Both the position numbers and the translations under genes were made by a program. DNA of 64,000 nt, from contig CAVUVM010000009.1 of NCBI GenBank assembly GCA_963744935.1, forward strand, positions 239,515 to 303,514, read 5' to 3'. Each line of letters opens with the position of its first letter. The first letter of the stretch is position 1. Origin of the DNA: Bog-473 sp963744935. Lineage in GTDB: Bacteria; Actinomycetota; Acidimicrobiia; Acidimicrobiales; RAAP-2. This document shows, piece after piece, positions 1 to 8,348 of this stretch. The notes beneath the pieces are model-generated. The model searched no databases. It was not told the DNA's origin and was given only the letters and a program-made list of their open reading frames with translations.

Positions 1-168
1 GCGTACGCTGCAGCGATTGAGGCGGGCGGATCGAGCGAGGGCGAGCCAGCGATACGCGCGTACTTCGGCCCGAGCTATTACGCAGCCAACATCGCCGACT
101 TCGACGGAAACCACCTGGAAATAGTTCACAAGAGCTTCAACCCGCCAAGCCGTCAGCATCCCGTGTAG
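1..168 (+). CDS. VOC/glyoxalase family protein, C-terminal fragment
   Basis: Only the last 55 codons are present; the gene enters from before base 1 and stops at TAG 166-168. The visible part ends with DFDGNHLEIVHK, the last strand typical of glyoxalase/bleomycin-resistance (vicinal oxygen chelate) proteins, where the Glu of HLEIV is the usual final metal ligand. Substrate cannot be inferred from the fragment. It is followed by minus-strand genes, so it ends its transcription unit here. Family assignment is fairly safe, function is open. Confidence 0.7.
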   Translation, partial: AYAAAIEAGGSSEGEPAIRAYFGPSYYAANIADFDGNHLEIVHKSFNPPSRQHPV

Positions 169-337
169 ACGGCGTCGATGGCATGGCGGTGCTCACCGGA
201 ACACGGCCAACGTCCAAGAACGTCATCACGGTCCACCAGGATATTGCTCCGAGCCGCCACGACTCCTTGAGGCCGAGTGTCTCGGTTCGCACCGGTGCTG
301 TGGCTCACCGCCAGTCTGAATTGACTTCGACGCGAGG

Positions 338-526
338 TTACGCGGGCACCTCGTCCTTGAGGTTCTCCTTCATCCACGAGCGGAGCTCTTCGTTGTCTTC
401 GTGCTCGTGGACGGCGACTGCGTGTTGGGTCGCTGCGGCAATGACCTCGTCCTCTTCCCCCGCGATGGTCAGGGTGCACCCCTTCTCGTTGGGGAAGTCT
501 CGGCAGTCGGCCACTTTTCTGCTCAT
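338..526 (-). CDS. DUF1059 family small protein
   Basis: A 62-residue protein beginning MSRKVADCRDFPNEKGCTL and containing the GEEDEV and AVHEHED stretches that characterise DUF1059 proteins, which are short, acidic, cytoplasmic and of unknown function. Two Cys (C8, C17) sit in the conserved DCRDFP and GCTLTI contexts. An AAAGGAG ribosome site lies about 9 bases before the ATG, which fixes the start. It lies 26 bases downstream of the SnoaL-like gene on the same strand, so the two are probably co-transcribed. Family recognised from sequence; no role assigned. Confidence 0.85.
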   Translation of the reverse strand: MSRKVADCRDFPNEKGCTLTIAGEEDEVIAAATQHAVAVHEHEDNEELRSWMKENLKDEVPA

Positions 527-552
527 CGGAGCACTCCTTTCGCTTTCGTTCT

Positions 553-897
553 CTATCCCTTGACGTACGACAGCTTTTCGGTAATCCGTTCCTCGACGAC
601 CTTGAACAGATCGACGCCCCGCACGTGGCGCCCATCCCAGCTGTAGCGCCAGCGCTGGACCACGCGGTCACCTGAGCCGAACGTCTCTTCGGGCTCGAAC
701 GTCGACGAAGGATCGTCGAAAATGTCCTTCCAGGCCCTACGGATCTGCTCGTGCCCGACGTGCCGGGATCCGTCAGGGGCCGGTCCTGTTGCGTCGAAGA
801 CGCAGTCATCGCTGAGGTACGAGATGGCGGCCTCAAGATCATGACCCGCCCAGGCCGCTCCGAACGCATCCACCACCGCAATGGGCTCAAGTGTCAC
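553..897 (-). CDS. SnoaL/NTF2-like protein
   Basis: A 114-residue protein with the cone-shaped alpha+beta pattern of the SnoaL-like/NTF2 superfamily: an N-terminal helix (VVDAFGAAWAGHDLEAAISYL), strand with DDCVFDATG, then HVGHEQIRRAWKDIF and a C-terminal sheet ending GVDLFKVVEERITEKLSYVKG. The pattern 'G.DLF.V...ITEKLSYVKG' is common in single-domain polyketide-cyclase-like proteins of unknown substrate. The start is GTG at 897 and lacks a clear ribosome site, so a shorter start is possible. Upstream partner of the DUF1059 gene in a two-gene unit. Confidence 0.8.
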   Translation of the reverse strand: MTLEPIAVVDAFGAAWAGHDLEAAISYLSDDCVFDATGPAPDGSRHVGHEQIRRAWKDIFDDPSSTFEPEETFGSGDRVVQRWRYSWDGRHVRGVDLFKVVEERITEKLSYVKG

Positions 898-1001
898 GCG
901 AGCATCGTAGGTTCATCACCCCGCTGAGTCCACGGGCGCGAAGGGACTCACTGTCAGAGCATCTCGGTCCGTCAGCGCGACGGCGCAGGTTCCTGGTGAC
1001 T

Positions 1002-1046
1002 ATCCCAGAGCCGGGAGGGTGGGACATTTCGGCACGAGTGGGACAG
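1002..1046 (+). repeat. Dispersed ~45-bp repeat, copy 1
   Basis: The stretch GCCGGGAGGGTGGGACA followed by TTCGGCAC and a second TGGGACA recurs with a few mismatches at about 6122-6174 in the same orientation. TGGGACA itself occurs twice within the copy, 19 bases apart. Repeats of this kind are typical of insertion-sequence ends, but no transposase adjoins it. It lies in the 290-base stretch before the DUF4331 gene, in which I see nothing else. Confidence 0.5.
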
Positions 1047-1184
1047 CCTCCGAACAAACGCGTCCTTTCTTCACAGGTAAACCTCAGGTGAGTTCGCCGC
1101 ATGAGTTATCGCAGTAGATATCCGGGGCACCTAGGAATACCATCCGAGGCATACCGTCCGTCTCACCAGAAAGGAGACCAACCC

Positions 1185-2216
1185 ATGTCCCATCACCTCG
1201 CTACGCCGCTCGCCGGCAAGACGGGGCAACTGTTCATCGATGACATGTACGTGTTTCCCGGTGACAACAGCACCGTGTTCATTATGAACGTCAACTCGAC
1301 CATCACGGGCGAGCACTCCGAGCCCTCTTTTCGACCCGGAGCCCGGTACGAACTCAAGGTGCACCTCAATGGTTCTGAGACCGAAGACCTCACCTATCGC
1401 GTGACTTTCGGCGAAGCTGACTCCCTGGGCACGCAGCCATTTCAACTTTTCGCTTTAGCTGGAGCAGAGGCCCGCGACAACACCGCCACAGGCCAGCTCG
1501 TGCTCGAAGGACGCACCGGCGAGACGGTCAACGGAGATGACACGAAATTCTGGGCCGGACGCATCGGCGACTCGTTCTACATCGATCTGTCACTGTTGGA
1601 CATTGTCAACGGAGCAGTCCGCAACGGGACGGCTCTGGATCTCTCGGGATGGCGCCCGGAGAATGCGCAGAACAGCTTCGCCGACACCACGGTCGACTCG
1701 ATCGTGCTGGAGGTGTCCCACCGCCACCCAACCCTGAAGCGAAGCACGCCGATCGCCGTGTGGTGCGCCACCAAGGTCTCAGAAGGTCCGAACGACTGGC
1801 ACCAGATCAACCGGTTCGGTCACCCTATGATGTGGCCGATTTTCTGGCCCGACGACATCCAGTTCTCCGATCCGTCCAATACCCGCCAGCCCTCCGAAGA
1901 CTTCGACGCCGACGGCAAGCACATCGCTGGCTTAATCGCATCGACCGTCGCGGCAACTGGCACCTCCGGGGACCCCGAAGGCTACGGTGACGCAGTCGCC
2001 CGCGAGCTGTTCCCGGATGTCATGTCCTACGTGGTCGGCACGCCTGCGCTGTACGGCTTTGCGGCTCGAAACGGTCGAACGCTGGCAGACAACGCGCCCG
2101 AAGCCATGCTCTCACTAGTCACGAACACCGCTGTTCCCTCGGGTCTGAAGGCGTCTGTCTCAGAGCAGCTGCGAGACGCGAGCTTTCCGTATGTAGTGCC
2201 AGTGTCCAGGGCATGA
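1185..2216 (+). CDS. DUF4331 family protein
   Basis: A 343-residue protein starting MSHHLATPLAGKTGQLFIDD, the typical opening of DUF4331 proteins (MSHH-x-DTP...), with later family blocks around PTLKRSTPIAVWCATKV and HQINRFGHPMMWPIF. The ATG at 1185 is chosen because AAAGGAG lies 8-9 bases upstream; an in-frame ATG 84 bases earlier lacks a site. The family is widespread in Actinobacteria and Proteobacteria, often near extracytoplasmic sigma-factor genes, and has no proven function. No signal peptide is visible. It stands alone here, between a dispersed repeat and an IS element. Confidence 0.85.
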   Translation: MSHHLATPLAGKTGQLFIDDMYVFPGDNSTVFIMNVNSTITGEHSEPSFRPGARYELKVHLNGSETEDLTYRVTFGEADSLGTQPFQLFALAGAEARDNTATGQLVLEGRTGETVNGDDTKFWAGRIGDSFYIDLSLLDIVNGAVRNGTALDLSGWRPENAQNSFADTTVDSIVLEVSHRHPTLKRSTPIAVWCATKVSEGPNDWHQINRFGHPMMWPIFWPDDIQFSDPSNTRQPSEDFDADGKHIAGLIASTVAATGTSGDPEGYGDAVARELFPDVMSYVVGTPALYGFAARNGRTLADNAPEAMLSLVTNTAVPSGLKASVSEQLRDASFPYVVPVSRA

Positions 2217-2477
2217 CCTCGCCGCCGTCGCCGCAAGCGCGAGTTGAGCTGGATCCATAGACCTTTGATCTACATGAACCGGGCGCGACCGCGGCGGCTG
2301 GGTTGTAATCGCTCGGGCTAGATCGGGCGATACCGACTGGGTACCAGGCCGCTGGGAGCAAACCAGCGGGGACATCCGGGCCCGGCAGAGTCGGGCGGGA
2401 TGACCAGGCCGATGGTCTGTCGAGTGTCTGACAATACCGAGCGGTTCGGTCAAATAACCAAGTCTTTTCTGGCTTAG

Positions 2478-3436
2478 GGGATTAGCGGATAGGCCGTGAG
2501 TCCGGGCTCCACCGGTTGCGCCAGTCGATGAGCTTGGCGGTGATGAGCAGGGCGACGACCAGGCAGAGCTGGGCATGGCGGTGTCGGGTTCGCCGATCGG
2601 TGTTGCGACGGAGCTGGCCGTAGTTACTCAGCCACGAGTTGGTGCCTTCGACCACCCAGCGCAGCCCGAGCCGCATCGGTTGTTTGACGGAGGTGGTGAT
2701 GTGTCTCGAGCGGAGCTGAATGTTGAGATCGTCGAGTCCGCGACCGGCGAGCTGGTCGCGGACTTTGGGATAGTCGTAGCCCCGGTCGAGGTGCAGGGTC
2801 TCGACCTCCTCGAGCAGCCCCGCACGTGCCAGGTCGTCGAGGGTGGGATCGAGCATCTTGACGTCGTTGCGGTTGGCGCCGTCGAGGGCCCAGCCGATCG
2901 GGATGCCGTGAGCATCGGTCGCGATCGACCATTTCCAGCCGAGTTTTGCCCGGTCGGTGGGGTTCTTGCCCGTGCCTTCGCCGCCACAGGGCGCCTTGTG
3001 CAAGGACCCGTCGAGCGCCACTTCGGAGAGATCGAGACCGATGATGCGGTCGTAGGCATGCACGGCGTGGCAGCGCAGGGCGTCGAACACGCCGGCGACG
3101 ATCCACTCATCGCGGCGCGCTCGCAGCGTCGTGTCGGACACCTGGTACTCGAGGATCGCCTCGACACTCACCCACGAACAGCCGGTGACCAGGCGGATGA
3201 GGATCCCCCAGAAACACAACCGGTCCGAGACCCGGGGCCGGTGACAACCCAAAGGGTGCTTCTCAGGAGTCGAGGGGATCAGGGGCTCGATGACGGCCCA
3301 GACCGCATCAACCACTTCGGGCTCGAGTGCGCGGATTATGGGGGTGACCTCCACTTGGTCGTTGGTTGGGACGCACCCAGAATCAAATCTGGGCCATCAC
3401 AACGACCGGTGGATGGTCACCTACCCGCGCGGCCCC
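2478..3436 (-). mobile_element. IS5-family insertion sequence
   Basis: The element is delimited by a TTAG direct repeat at 2474-2477 and 3437-3440. This matches the YTAR target known for the IS5 subgroup. The ends are imperfect inverted repeats: GGGATTAGCGGATAGG at the left against GGGGCCGCGCGGGTAGG read inward from the right. The single transposase gene fills it and its stop overlaps the left terminal repeat. Length about 959 bp is usual for the family. Boundaries are inferred from these short matches and should be treated as likely, not certain. Confidence 0.55.
2482..3354 (-). CDS. IS5 family transposase
   Basis: A 290-residue DDE transposase, full length for this group. The N-terminal third is the DUF4096-like helical DNA-binding region. 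The catalytic triad appears as D115 (EVALDGSLHKAP), D190 (LHLDRGYDYPK) and E236 (WVVEGTNSWLSNY), with the usual GKNPTDRAKLGWKWS block between. The start is GTG at 3354. The reading frame is intact, so the element may still be active. It separates the DUF4331 gene from the FAD oxidoreductase. Cut-and-paste transposition is known for the family. Confidence 0.9.
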   Translation of the reverse strand: MEVTPIIRALEPEVVDAVWAVIEPLIPSTPEKHPLGCHRPRVSDRLCFWGILIRLVTGCSWVSVEAILEYQVSDTTLRARRDEWIVAGVFDALRCHAVHAYDRIIGLDLSEVALDGSLHKAPCGGEGTGKNPTDRAKLGWKWSIATDAHGIPIGWALDGANRNDVKMLDPTLDDLARAGLLEEVETLHLDRGYDYPKVRDQLAGRGLDDLNIQLRSRHITTSVKQPMRLGLRWVVEGTNSWLSNYGQLRRNTDRRTRHRHAQLCLVVALLITAKLIDWRNRWSPDSRPIR

Positions 3437-3488
3437 TTAGTGACCAGCTGAGGCCTGTGACCCCTCCGCCCCATTTGCGCTCTGATGT

Positions 3489-4895
3489 TCAGGCGAGCAC
3501 GTGTTCGAGGTTCTCCATCGCGGATCCAATGTTGGCAGCGAGCGAGGTGAACGCCTCTTGCACCCTGGGGTCGTCAAGGTGCTCAGCTGCTGCGCGTGCC
3601 GGGTTGAGCCGACAGTGTTCCGTCCATACCGAAAGATCGGGTTCAGCAGAGCGCGCGACAACACCTGCAATGCCGGCGCGCGAGATAGGTAGGAGAGAAG
3701 ATGTCTCGCCCGTAAAGGCGACCGGTGGGCACAGGTCGTTCTTGAGAGTCTCGTCTTCGCCCGATGCCTCAACGGCCGCGATGGTAGCCGCACTCCAAGG
3801 GGCAACGCCGATCGTGACGTACTGAGCGGTGATTCGATCGGACTCAAAGACGGGACGCGGGGACACTGGCGGCAGACCCTCAGCAGTGCAATCGACGTAT
3901 ATCTGTTTTGCATCCGTGGAGAGAGAAGTTTCGTCGAACACCATGTGTTTCGTTCCAATGCGTTGGACACGGCCGAGCCGAACGACATTCTCGATGCTGC
4001 GAAGAGCATCCAGCTCCAGCAGGCTCAGCGTGGCACCACGGAACACCCCCGGTTCCACGTTTCGATCGATCCTGATCATTACGCCGTCAGCCTCAAGCCG
4101 GTGGACAAATTCGGTCGCGTCACCACAAGCCGCGGCACTTTCGACCCAGCGCGCTTGAAGCTGCATGTACGACGCGACCTGTTCGAGAGGCTGCATGAAG
4201 GCGCGGTTTAAGAACCACCCATCGCGCGGCCGGATCCAACGGATGTGGTCTGGGTCGACGTCCGCATCGAGGAGCCAGCTGCAGGTATCCATCGCGGTCT
4301 TGCCCGCGCCGATGACCGTGAACCCCGTTGCCCGCTCGTCGATGTCGACAAGCGCGTTCGGCGGGATCACATGCACCCCCGCGTCGATCTCGTACATCGG
4401 GGTATGCCGCGAGGGTATCGATGACTCGACGTAGGTGGCATTGACGAACTTACGGCGCACCGTCACAGTCGTCTCGGCACCAGTCAGCCGGGATACGAAG
4501 TGATGGCCACCCGCATCTCTGCCGCGATAATCAGACATTGGGAAGAAACGGACGCGTCCCGAGGCAAGGAGGTGTTCTTGGAGCACACGGTTGTAGTAGT
4601 CACATATCTCCGCGGCCGTGGACCGCTCGTAGAAGCCGGTGTTTGGACCGGAGTCGTCTACGCGATCGTTGCCAAGCACACGCGAGTTGACTCCATAGTA
4701 CGCCGACGGTTGGTGGAGACGGACGAACGGATAGGCATCGAGCCAGTGACCACCAGGACGATGCCTCCGGTCAACCATGACCACGTCGACGTCCGACTCC
4801 GCGACCAACGTGTCAACGAACGCCATCCCAGTGGCACCGGCACCCACAACGAGGTAGTCGGTCTCGAGCAGGCGCACCCGTCCTCCTTCCGTCAT
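3489..4895 (-). CDS. FAD/NAD(P)-dependent oxidoreductase (FMO-like)
   Basis: A 468-residue flavoprotein from ATG 4895. It has an N-terminal FAD Rossmann motif (YLVVGAGATGMAF, residues 15-26) followed by DRRHRPGGHW, the usual FAD-contact segment. A second dinucleotide motif (FTVIGAGKTAMDTC, about 192-204) likely binds NAD(P)H. The arrangement resembles flavin-containing monooxygenases and related two-dinucleotide-domain oxidoreductases, but the monooxygenase fingerprint is not clear, so the reaction is not assigned. A longer in-frame start at 5051 exists; the chosen start places the FAD motif at the usual distance from the N-terminus. It diverges from the cyclase gene. Confidence 0.8.
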   Translation of the reverse strand: MTEGGRVRLLETDYLVVGAGATGMAFVDTLVAESDVDVVMVDRRHRPGGHWLDAYPFVRLHQPSAYYGVNSRVLGNDRVDDSGPNTGFYERSTAAEICDYYNRVLQEHLLASGRVRFFPMSDYRGRDAGGHHFVSRLTGAETTVTVRRKFVNATYVESSIPSRHTPMYEIDAGVHVIPPNALVDIDERATGFTVIGAGKTAMDTCSWLLDADVDPDHIRWIRPRDGWFLNRAFMQPLEQVASYMQLQARWVESAAACGDATEFVHRLEADGVMIRIDRNVEPGVFRGATLSLLELDALRSIENVVRLGRVQRIGTKHMVFDETSLSTDAKQIYVDCTAEGLPPVSPRPVFESDRITAQYVTIGVAPWSAATIAAVEASGEDETLKNDLCPPVAFTGETSSLLPISRAGIAGVVARSAEPDLSVWTEHCRLNPARAAAEHLDDPRVQEAFTSLAANIGSAMENLEHVLA

Positions 4896-4946
4896 GTGAG
4901 AAGCGAACTTAAGCTTGTCCGGTTGCTGCGCGACGCGCAATAGGCT

Positions 4947-4979
4947 GACTATCCAGCAATCGTGTAACGGACTATCCAG
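4947..4979. repeat. Direct repeat in divergent intergenic region
   Basis: GACTATCCAG occurs at 4947-4956 and again at 4970-4979, 23 bases start to start (about two helical turns), in the roughly 300-base region between the divergent oxidoreductase and cyclase genes. This spacing suits a dimeric regulator or a tandem operator. No convincing promoter hexamers are seen and nothing else in the gap is recognised. Confidence 0.35.
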
Positions 4980-5193
4980 ATCACACGGCGTATCAGATCG
5001 AACAGTGCGCCGCGTGCCGATACCGAGCGGGTGCGAAGGGTGTGCCCACAACGCCGGGAAGAAGATCCCGAAGAGACCTTTGGCTCGCTCGGTGCCATCA
5101 GCTCATGCTCGCCAATAGGGTCCGAAACGGGCTCAGGTGGTCGGCCATCCCTCCGGCCTTCACAAGGAATCGCCCTTGAATTAACCTTACGGC

Positions 5194-6003
5194 ATGGCCT
5201 TGTTCCTTGATCGACACAAGGCGCCTGGTGCGACTGCTGCCGACATCGCCGCGGCGCATGAACTGGACCTAGCTGTTCAGGAGAAATACAAAGTTCGTTA
5301 CGTCACGTATTGGTTCGATGAGGACGAGGGGACCGTGTTTTGTCTCGCAGAGGGCCCTAACCGGCAGTCCTTGGAAACCGTGCACCGGGAGGCTCACGGT
5401 TTGGTTGCCGACAACATCATCGAGGTGGGCAACGGACCCATAAATGCGTTTCTTGGCGATATTCCCCGACACCCAGCAGGGGAGGCTTATGTCGATTCTG
5501 CTGTGCGAGTAATTCTGTTCACTGACCTTTGTGATTCGACGCAGCAGACCCAAGAGCTAGGCGACGATAGGTTTATGCTGCTCATTCGTGAGCACGATGA
5601 CATCGTTCGAACCGCATTGAACGACCAGTGTGGACACGAGGTGAAACATACGGGCGATGGGATCATGGCGTCATTTACGTCGGTGTCGGCTGCAGTGGCG
5701 TCGGCCATAGACATCCAGCGTTCGTTGCGCAACCGGAACGAACACGCAGAGCGGCCCATTGCCCTCCGTATTGGTATCAGCGTCGGCGAGCCAGTTACAG
5801 AAAGAGGCGACTTGTTCGGGGCGGCAGTTCAACTGTCGGCACGACTTTGCGGAGTGGCCTCTCCAGGTGGCATCGCTGTTTCGACAGCTGTACGTGAACT
5901 CTGTGTCGGGAAGCGCTTTGATTTCGATTCCAAGGGAGCTCTCGATCTCAAAGGGTTCGCCGACCCGGTTCCCGTCTTTGAGGTACGTATCCCCACTGAA
6001 TAG
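5194..6003 (+). CDS. DUF4242 domain - class III nucleotide cyclase fusion
   Basis: A 269-residue cytoplasmic protein with two domains. Residues 1-85 match DUF4242 (SCO4226-type, nickel-binding in the one studied member): MALFLDRHKAPGATA, VRYVTYWFDEDEG, VHREAHGLVAD. Residues about 100-265 are a class III adenylate/guanylate cyclase domain with metal Asp D111 (LFTDLCDST), K151 and metal Asp D155 (VKHTGDGIMASF), and the Arg of GAAVQLSARL (R217). The usual transition-state Asn before that Arg is Gln213. Domain order suggests the N-terminal domain senses a ligand or metal and gates cyclase activity; this is inference. It diverges from the flavoprotein gene. Confidence 0.85.
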   Translation: MALFLDRHKAPGATAADIAAAHELDLAVQEKYKVRYVTYWFDEDEGTVFCLAEGPNRQSLETVHREAHGLVADNIIEVGNGPINAFLGDIPRHPAGEAYVDSAVRVILFTDLCDSTQQTQELGDDRFMLLIREHDDIVRTALNDQCGHEVKHTGDGIMASFTSVSAAVASAIDIQRSLRNRNEHAERPIALRIGISVGEPVTERGDLFGAAVQLSARLCGVASPGGIAVSTAVRELCVGKRFDFDSKGALDLKGFADPVPVFEVRIPTE

Positions 6004-6121
6004 AAGAGCCACCTCGCCAATAAACCGCAGAGCGATCATCCTTGGTTGAGGTCTTCCACGTTCCTTCCATACGTTCGATGAAGTTTTCACTGCGCATAAG
6101 TGCCGCTACCCGGCGGGTACC

Positions 6122-6174
6122 AGACTGCCCCACTTCATCGCCGGGACGGTGGGACACTTCGACACATCGGGACA
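6122..6174 (+). repeat. Dispersed ~45-bp repeat, copy 2
   Basis: GCCGGGACGGTGGGACA, TTCGACAC and GGGACA repeat the copy near 1002-1046 in the same orientation, with about 27 of 33 aligned bases identical across the core. The two copies bracket the DUF4331 gene, the IS5 element, the flavoprotein and the cyclase. Most likely remnants of one kind of mobile-element end; the parent element is not identified. Confidence 0.5.
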
Positions 6175-6232
6175 CCACAATCCGCCAAGGCGAACCCAAT
6201 CTGTACCCGGCACTTGCGGCGCTTGAGTACTG

Positions 6233-6907
6233 CTATTCAACTTTGCTGACGGCTCGAAATTCAGCACGGCGCTCCGGGTTGGCCTCCGCCAGTGCGCGCT
6301 TGACGCCGTCGGCGTCCAGGTCGGCGCCGTAAACAGGAGTACCTGGCTGCTGGCGCCAGGAATCCTCGAGAGCACCAGCGTCCACTCCGTCGAAGCCCAG
6401 TTGATCAAGCAAGTCGATGACCACCGCTTTGGCCGAAGGATCGTCGCCGGCGACGGGCAGAGCAATCCGTCCGCGGCTCCCGGCGGGCCTTCCCTCAGTG
6501 AGCAAGTGAGAGGCGTAGATGCCGTTGAAGGCCTTGACCACCGGGTGACCGAGCTGGCCCGCAACCCAGACGCTCTCTGGAGTGCCGTTCTCGATGTCTT
6601 CGATCTTCCCGTCCCGTTGCTGGGGGTAGTAGTTCCCGGTGTCGATGACGACCGCGCCCGATGCCAGACCGTCGAGGATCCCGGCTGGGAGCTTCGGAAT
6701 GTTCTTCTCTGGGATGGTGACCACCAAGACCTCGGCACCCTTTGCCGCTTCGGTGGCGGGCACCGCCGAGGCCCCCGTCTCCTGCGCCAGTTCGTCCAGC
6801 GTTTCTGGACCGCGAGAGTTGGCTACTGAAACCTCATGGCCTAAAGCGGTGAATCGTCGGGTCAGGTTGCCTCCGATGTTGCCGGCGCCGATGATTCCGA
6901 TTCTCAT
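6233..6907 (-). CDS. NADP oxidoreductase, coenzyme F420-dependent family
   Basis: A 224-residue protein opening MRIGIIGAGNIGGNLTRRF, a Rossmann motif at residues 5-13, followed by VANSRGPETL, where the Arg suits NADP binding. Later blocks VIDTGNYYPQQ, VVKAFNGIYASHL and LPVAGDDPSAKAVV are those of the F420_oxidored family, whose members transfer hydride between NADP and F420 or act on unknown substrates. Length matches the family. Actinobacteria make F420 and three F420-type oxidoreductase-like genes lie in this window, so an F420 link is plausible but unproven. It appears monocistronic. Confidence 0.8.
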   Translation of the reverse strand: MRIGIIGAGNIGGNLTRRFTALGHEVSVANSRGPETLDELAQETGASAVPATEAAKGAEVLVVTIPEKNIPKLPAGILDGLASGAVVIDTGNYYPQQRDGKIEDIENGTPESVWVAGQLGHPVVKAFNGIYASHLLTEGRPAGSRGRIALPVAGDDPSAKAVVIDLLDQLGFDGVDAGALEDSWRQQPGTPVYGADLDADGVKRALAEANPERRAEFRAVSKVE

Positions 6908-7229
6908 GGTGTGCTCCTCGAAGTAAATGACCGCTACGCCGTGTCGGCTTCGCTCTCATCAATCTCGTCACTATCCGTAACGCCATAGGACCCCCAGATA
7001 GTCCCTGGCAGGTCACGCCTTAGGTGTTCTGCCCCACCAGGTTGTTGACTTGGCGCGTGACGGCGTCGCTCTGCGGATGCGGCCGCGTCTCGTTGGATTC
7101 CAATAGTTGATCCATCGTTGTGGTGACGGGCTGGTCCCACTTGGCTCTGAGTAGATCACCATCAGTGGTGGGCCATGAGTGCACCGGTTCGCCTGTGTCG
7201 GGGTGCCACTCCCAGACCGCGGCCCGGGG
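6908..7229. other. 322-base stretch without a confident gene
   Basis: No gene is assigned. On the minus strand, in the same frame as the methyltransferase gene and directly after its TAG stop (7230-7232), there is open frame down to a TAA near 7019. It reads AAVWEWHPDTGEPVHSW and further plausible residues, but it has no good start and its third-codon GC is lower than in the neighbours. It may be a decayed gene end. A 68-residue frame at 6934-7140 overlaps it and is not supported. Confidence 0.3.
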
Positions 7230-8348
7230 CTACCCGAGCCGAGTCGCGGTGATCAGGACGGTCTCGAAGTTCATAAGGAACGAGCCGCCGTGATCGTCGA
7301 TGGCCGCGCCGATGGCTTCGAACAGACGGTCACGCACTGCTGGTTCGAGGGCGGTGTGATCGCTTCGCGACACGAGCTGGTCCAGCCACTCATCCCGCCG
7401 GTAGGCCCGCGTCCAGGGGAACCACTTCTCTGTCGGCGCACCGAAGTCGGGCACCGCTGAGATGGCGCCGATCTCTGAGTCGAGTCCGGTCTTCACGTCG
7501 GATGACCGGCTGGCCGCGTACCCCCGGAACAGACGGTGACCGCCGGGCGGCACGACTCTCGCGTACACCTCCTCGAGAGCATCGGCCAGATCATCGGGCT
7601 GACACCCCGCGTTCCAGATCAGACAGAGCTTGCCGCCCGGGCGCAGCACAGAGACCGCTTTGGCGGTGGCGCTAGGGAGGTCGAGCCAGTGCCAGGCCTG
7701 CGCTGAGGTCACTCGGTCGAAAGTGCGACCAGCAGCGTCCCAGGCTTCGAAGGCCGCGATCTCCACGTCGACCCCATGACCGCGGGCGATCTCCGCCATT
7801 CGCGGAGCGAGTTCCACCCCGAGCACCTTGGCGCCACGCTGGGCAATCTGTCGTGAAGCAATCCCGGTGCCACAACCCACGTCGAGAACGTCCAGGCCCG
7901 CAGGCACCCGACCGAGCAGCTCGTCGATCACCGCATCGGGATAGGTCGGCCGGAACCGGTCATACGCCTCGGCTTGCTGGTCGAACAACCTCGAACGCTG
8001 CAGGGCCAGAGGGCGCGCTGCCGAACGGTCGCGTTCGCTGGCATCCACAGACGCCAGCCTGCCCCAGATCGCGGGACCGGGTCGGACTTGTCGATCCAGG
8101 AGTGGATCAAGCCAGGACACGGCGTTCCTGGCTGCCGTAAGGACCTCGCTCTCCGTGAAATATTCCCTGCCCGAGAAGTAGCTGACCGGAGTCCACGCAC
8201 CCATGTCCTCTGGATCTCTGCGGAACTCCTCGAAGCCGTATGTTCCATCTGGGCGCGAAAAGATGTCCACGCAGCGGTTGCCTTCATCCGTCTGATGACT
8301 GACGAGAACCAACCACGACTTATCGAGCCGCGAAGACACAGTCCGCAA
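7230..8348 (-). CDS. Class I SAM-dependent methyltransferase with extra N-terminal domain
   Basis: A 372-residue protein. Residues about 120-370 form a methyltransferase: FDQQAEAYDRFRPTYPDAV, motif I LDVLDVGCGTGIAS (152-165), acidic motif II GVELAPRMAE, and VTSAQAWHWLDLPSA, the pattern of the methyltransferase-11 group that includes many small-molecule enzymes. Residues 1-95 are a separate module (CVDIFSRPDGTYGFEEFRRD, WTPVSYFSGREYFTE, VSWLDPLL) that resembles free-standing small actinobacterial proteins of unknown role. The fusion is unusual. An internal start near residue 100 would give the plain methyltransferase. Substrate unknown. Confidence 0.75.
   Translation of the reverse strand: MRTVSSRLDKSWLVLVSHQTDEGNRCVDIFSRPDGTYGFEEFRRDPEDMGAWTPVSYFSGREYFTESEVLTAARNAVSWLDPLLDRQVRPGPAIWGRLASVDASERDRSAARPLALQRSRLFDQQAEAYDRFRPTYPDAVIDELLGRVPAGLDVLDVGCGTGIASRQIAQRGAKVLGVELAPRMAEIARGHGVDVEIAAFEAWDAAGRTFDRVTSAQAWHWLDLPSATAKAVSVLRPGGKLCLIWNAGCQPDDLADALEEVYARVVPPGGHRLFRGYAASRSSDVKTGLDSEIGAISAVPDFGAPTEKWFPWTRAYRRDEWLDQLVSRSDHTALEPAVRDRLFEAIGAAIDDHGGSFLMNFETVLITATRLG

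Noticed and set aside
2490..2560. Minus-strand translation reading GGARTHGLSANPLSQ, similar to false ORFs seen over tRNA genes
   Set aside because: No T-arm GGTTCGANTCC or acceptor stem can be folded here; the region is the end of the IS element.
6934..7140. A 68-residue minus-strand frame
   Set aside because: Overlaps another, equally weak frame and has no recognisable pattern or ribosome site.
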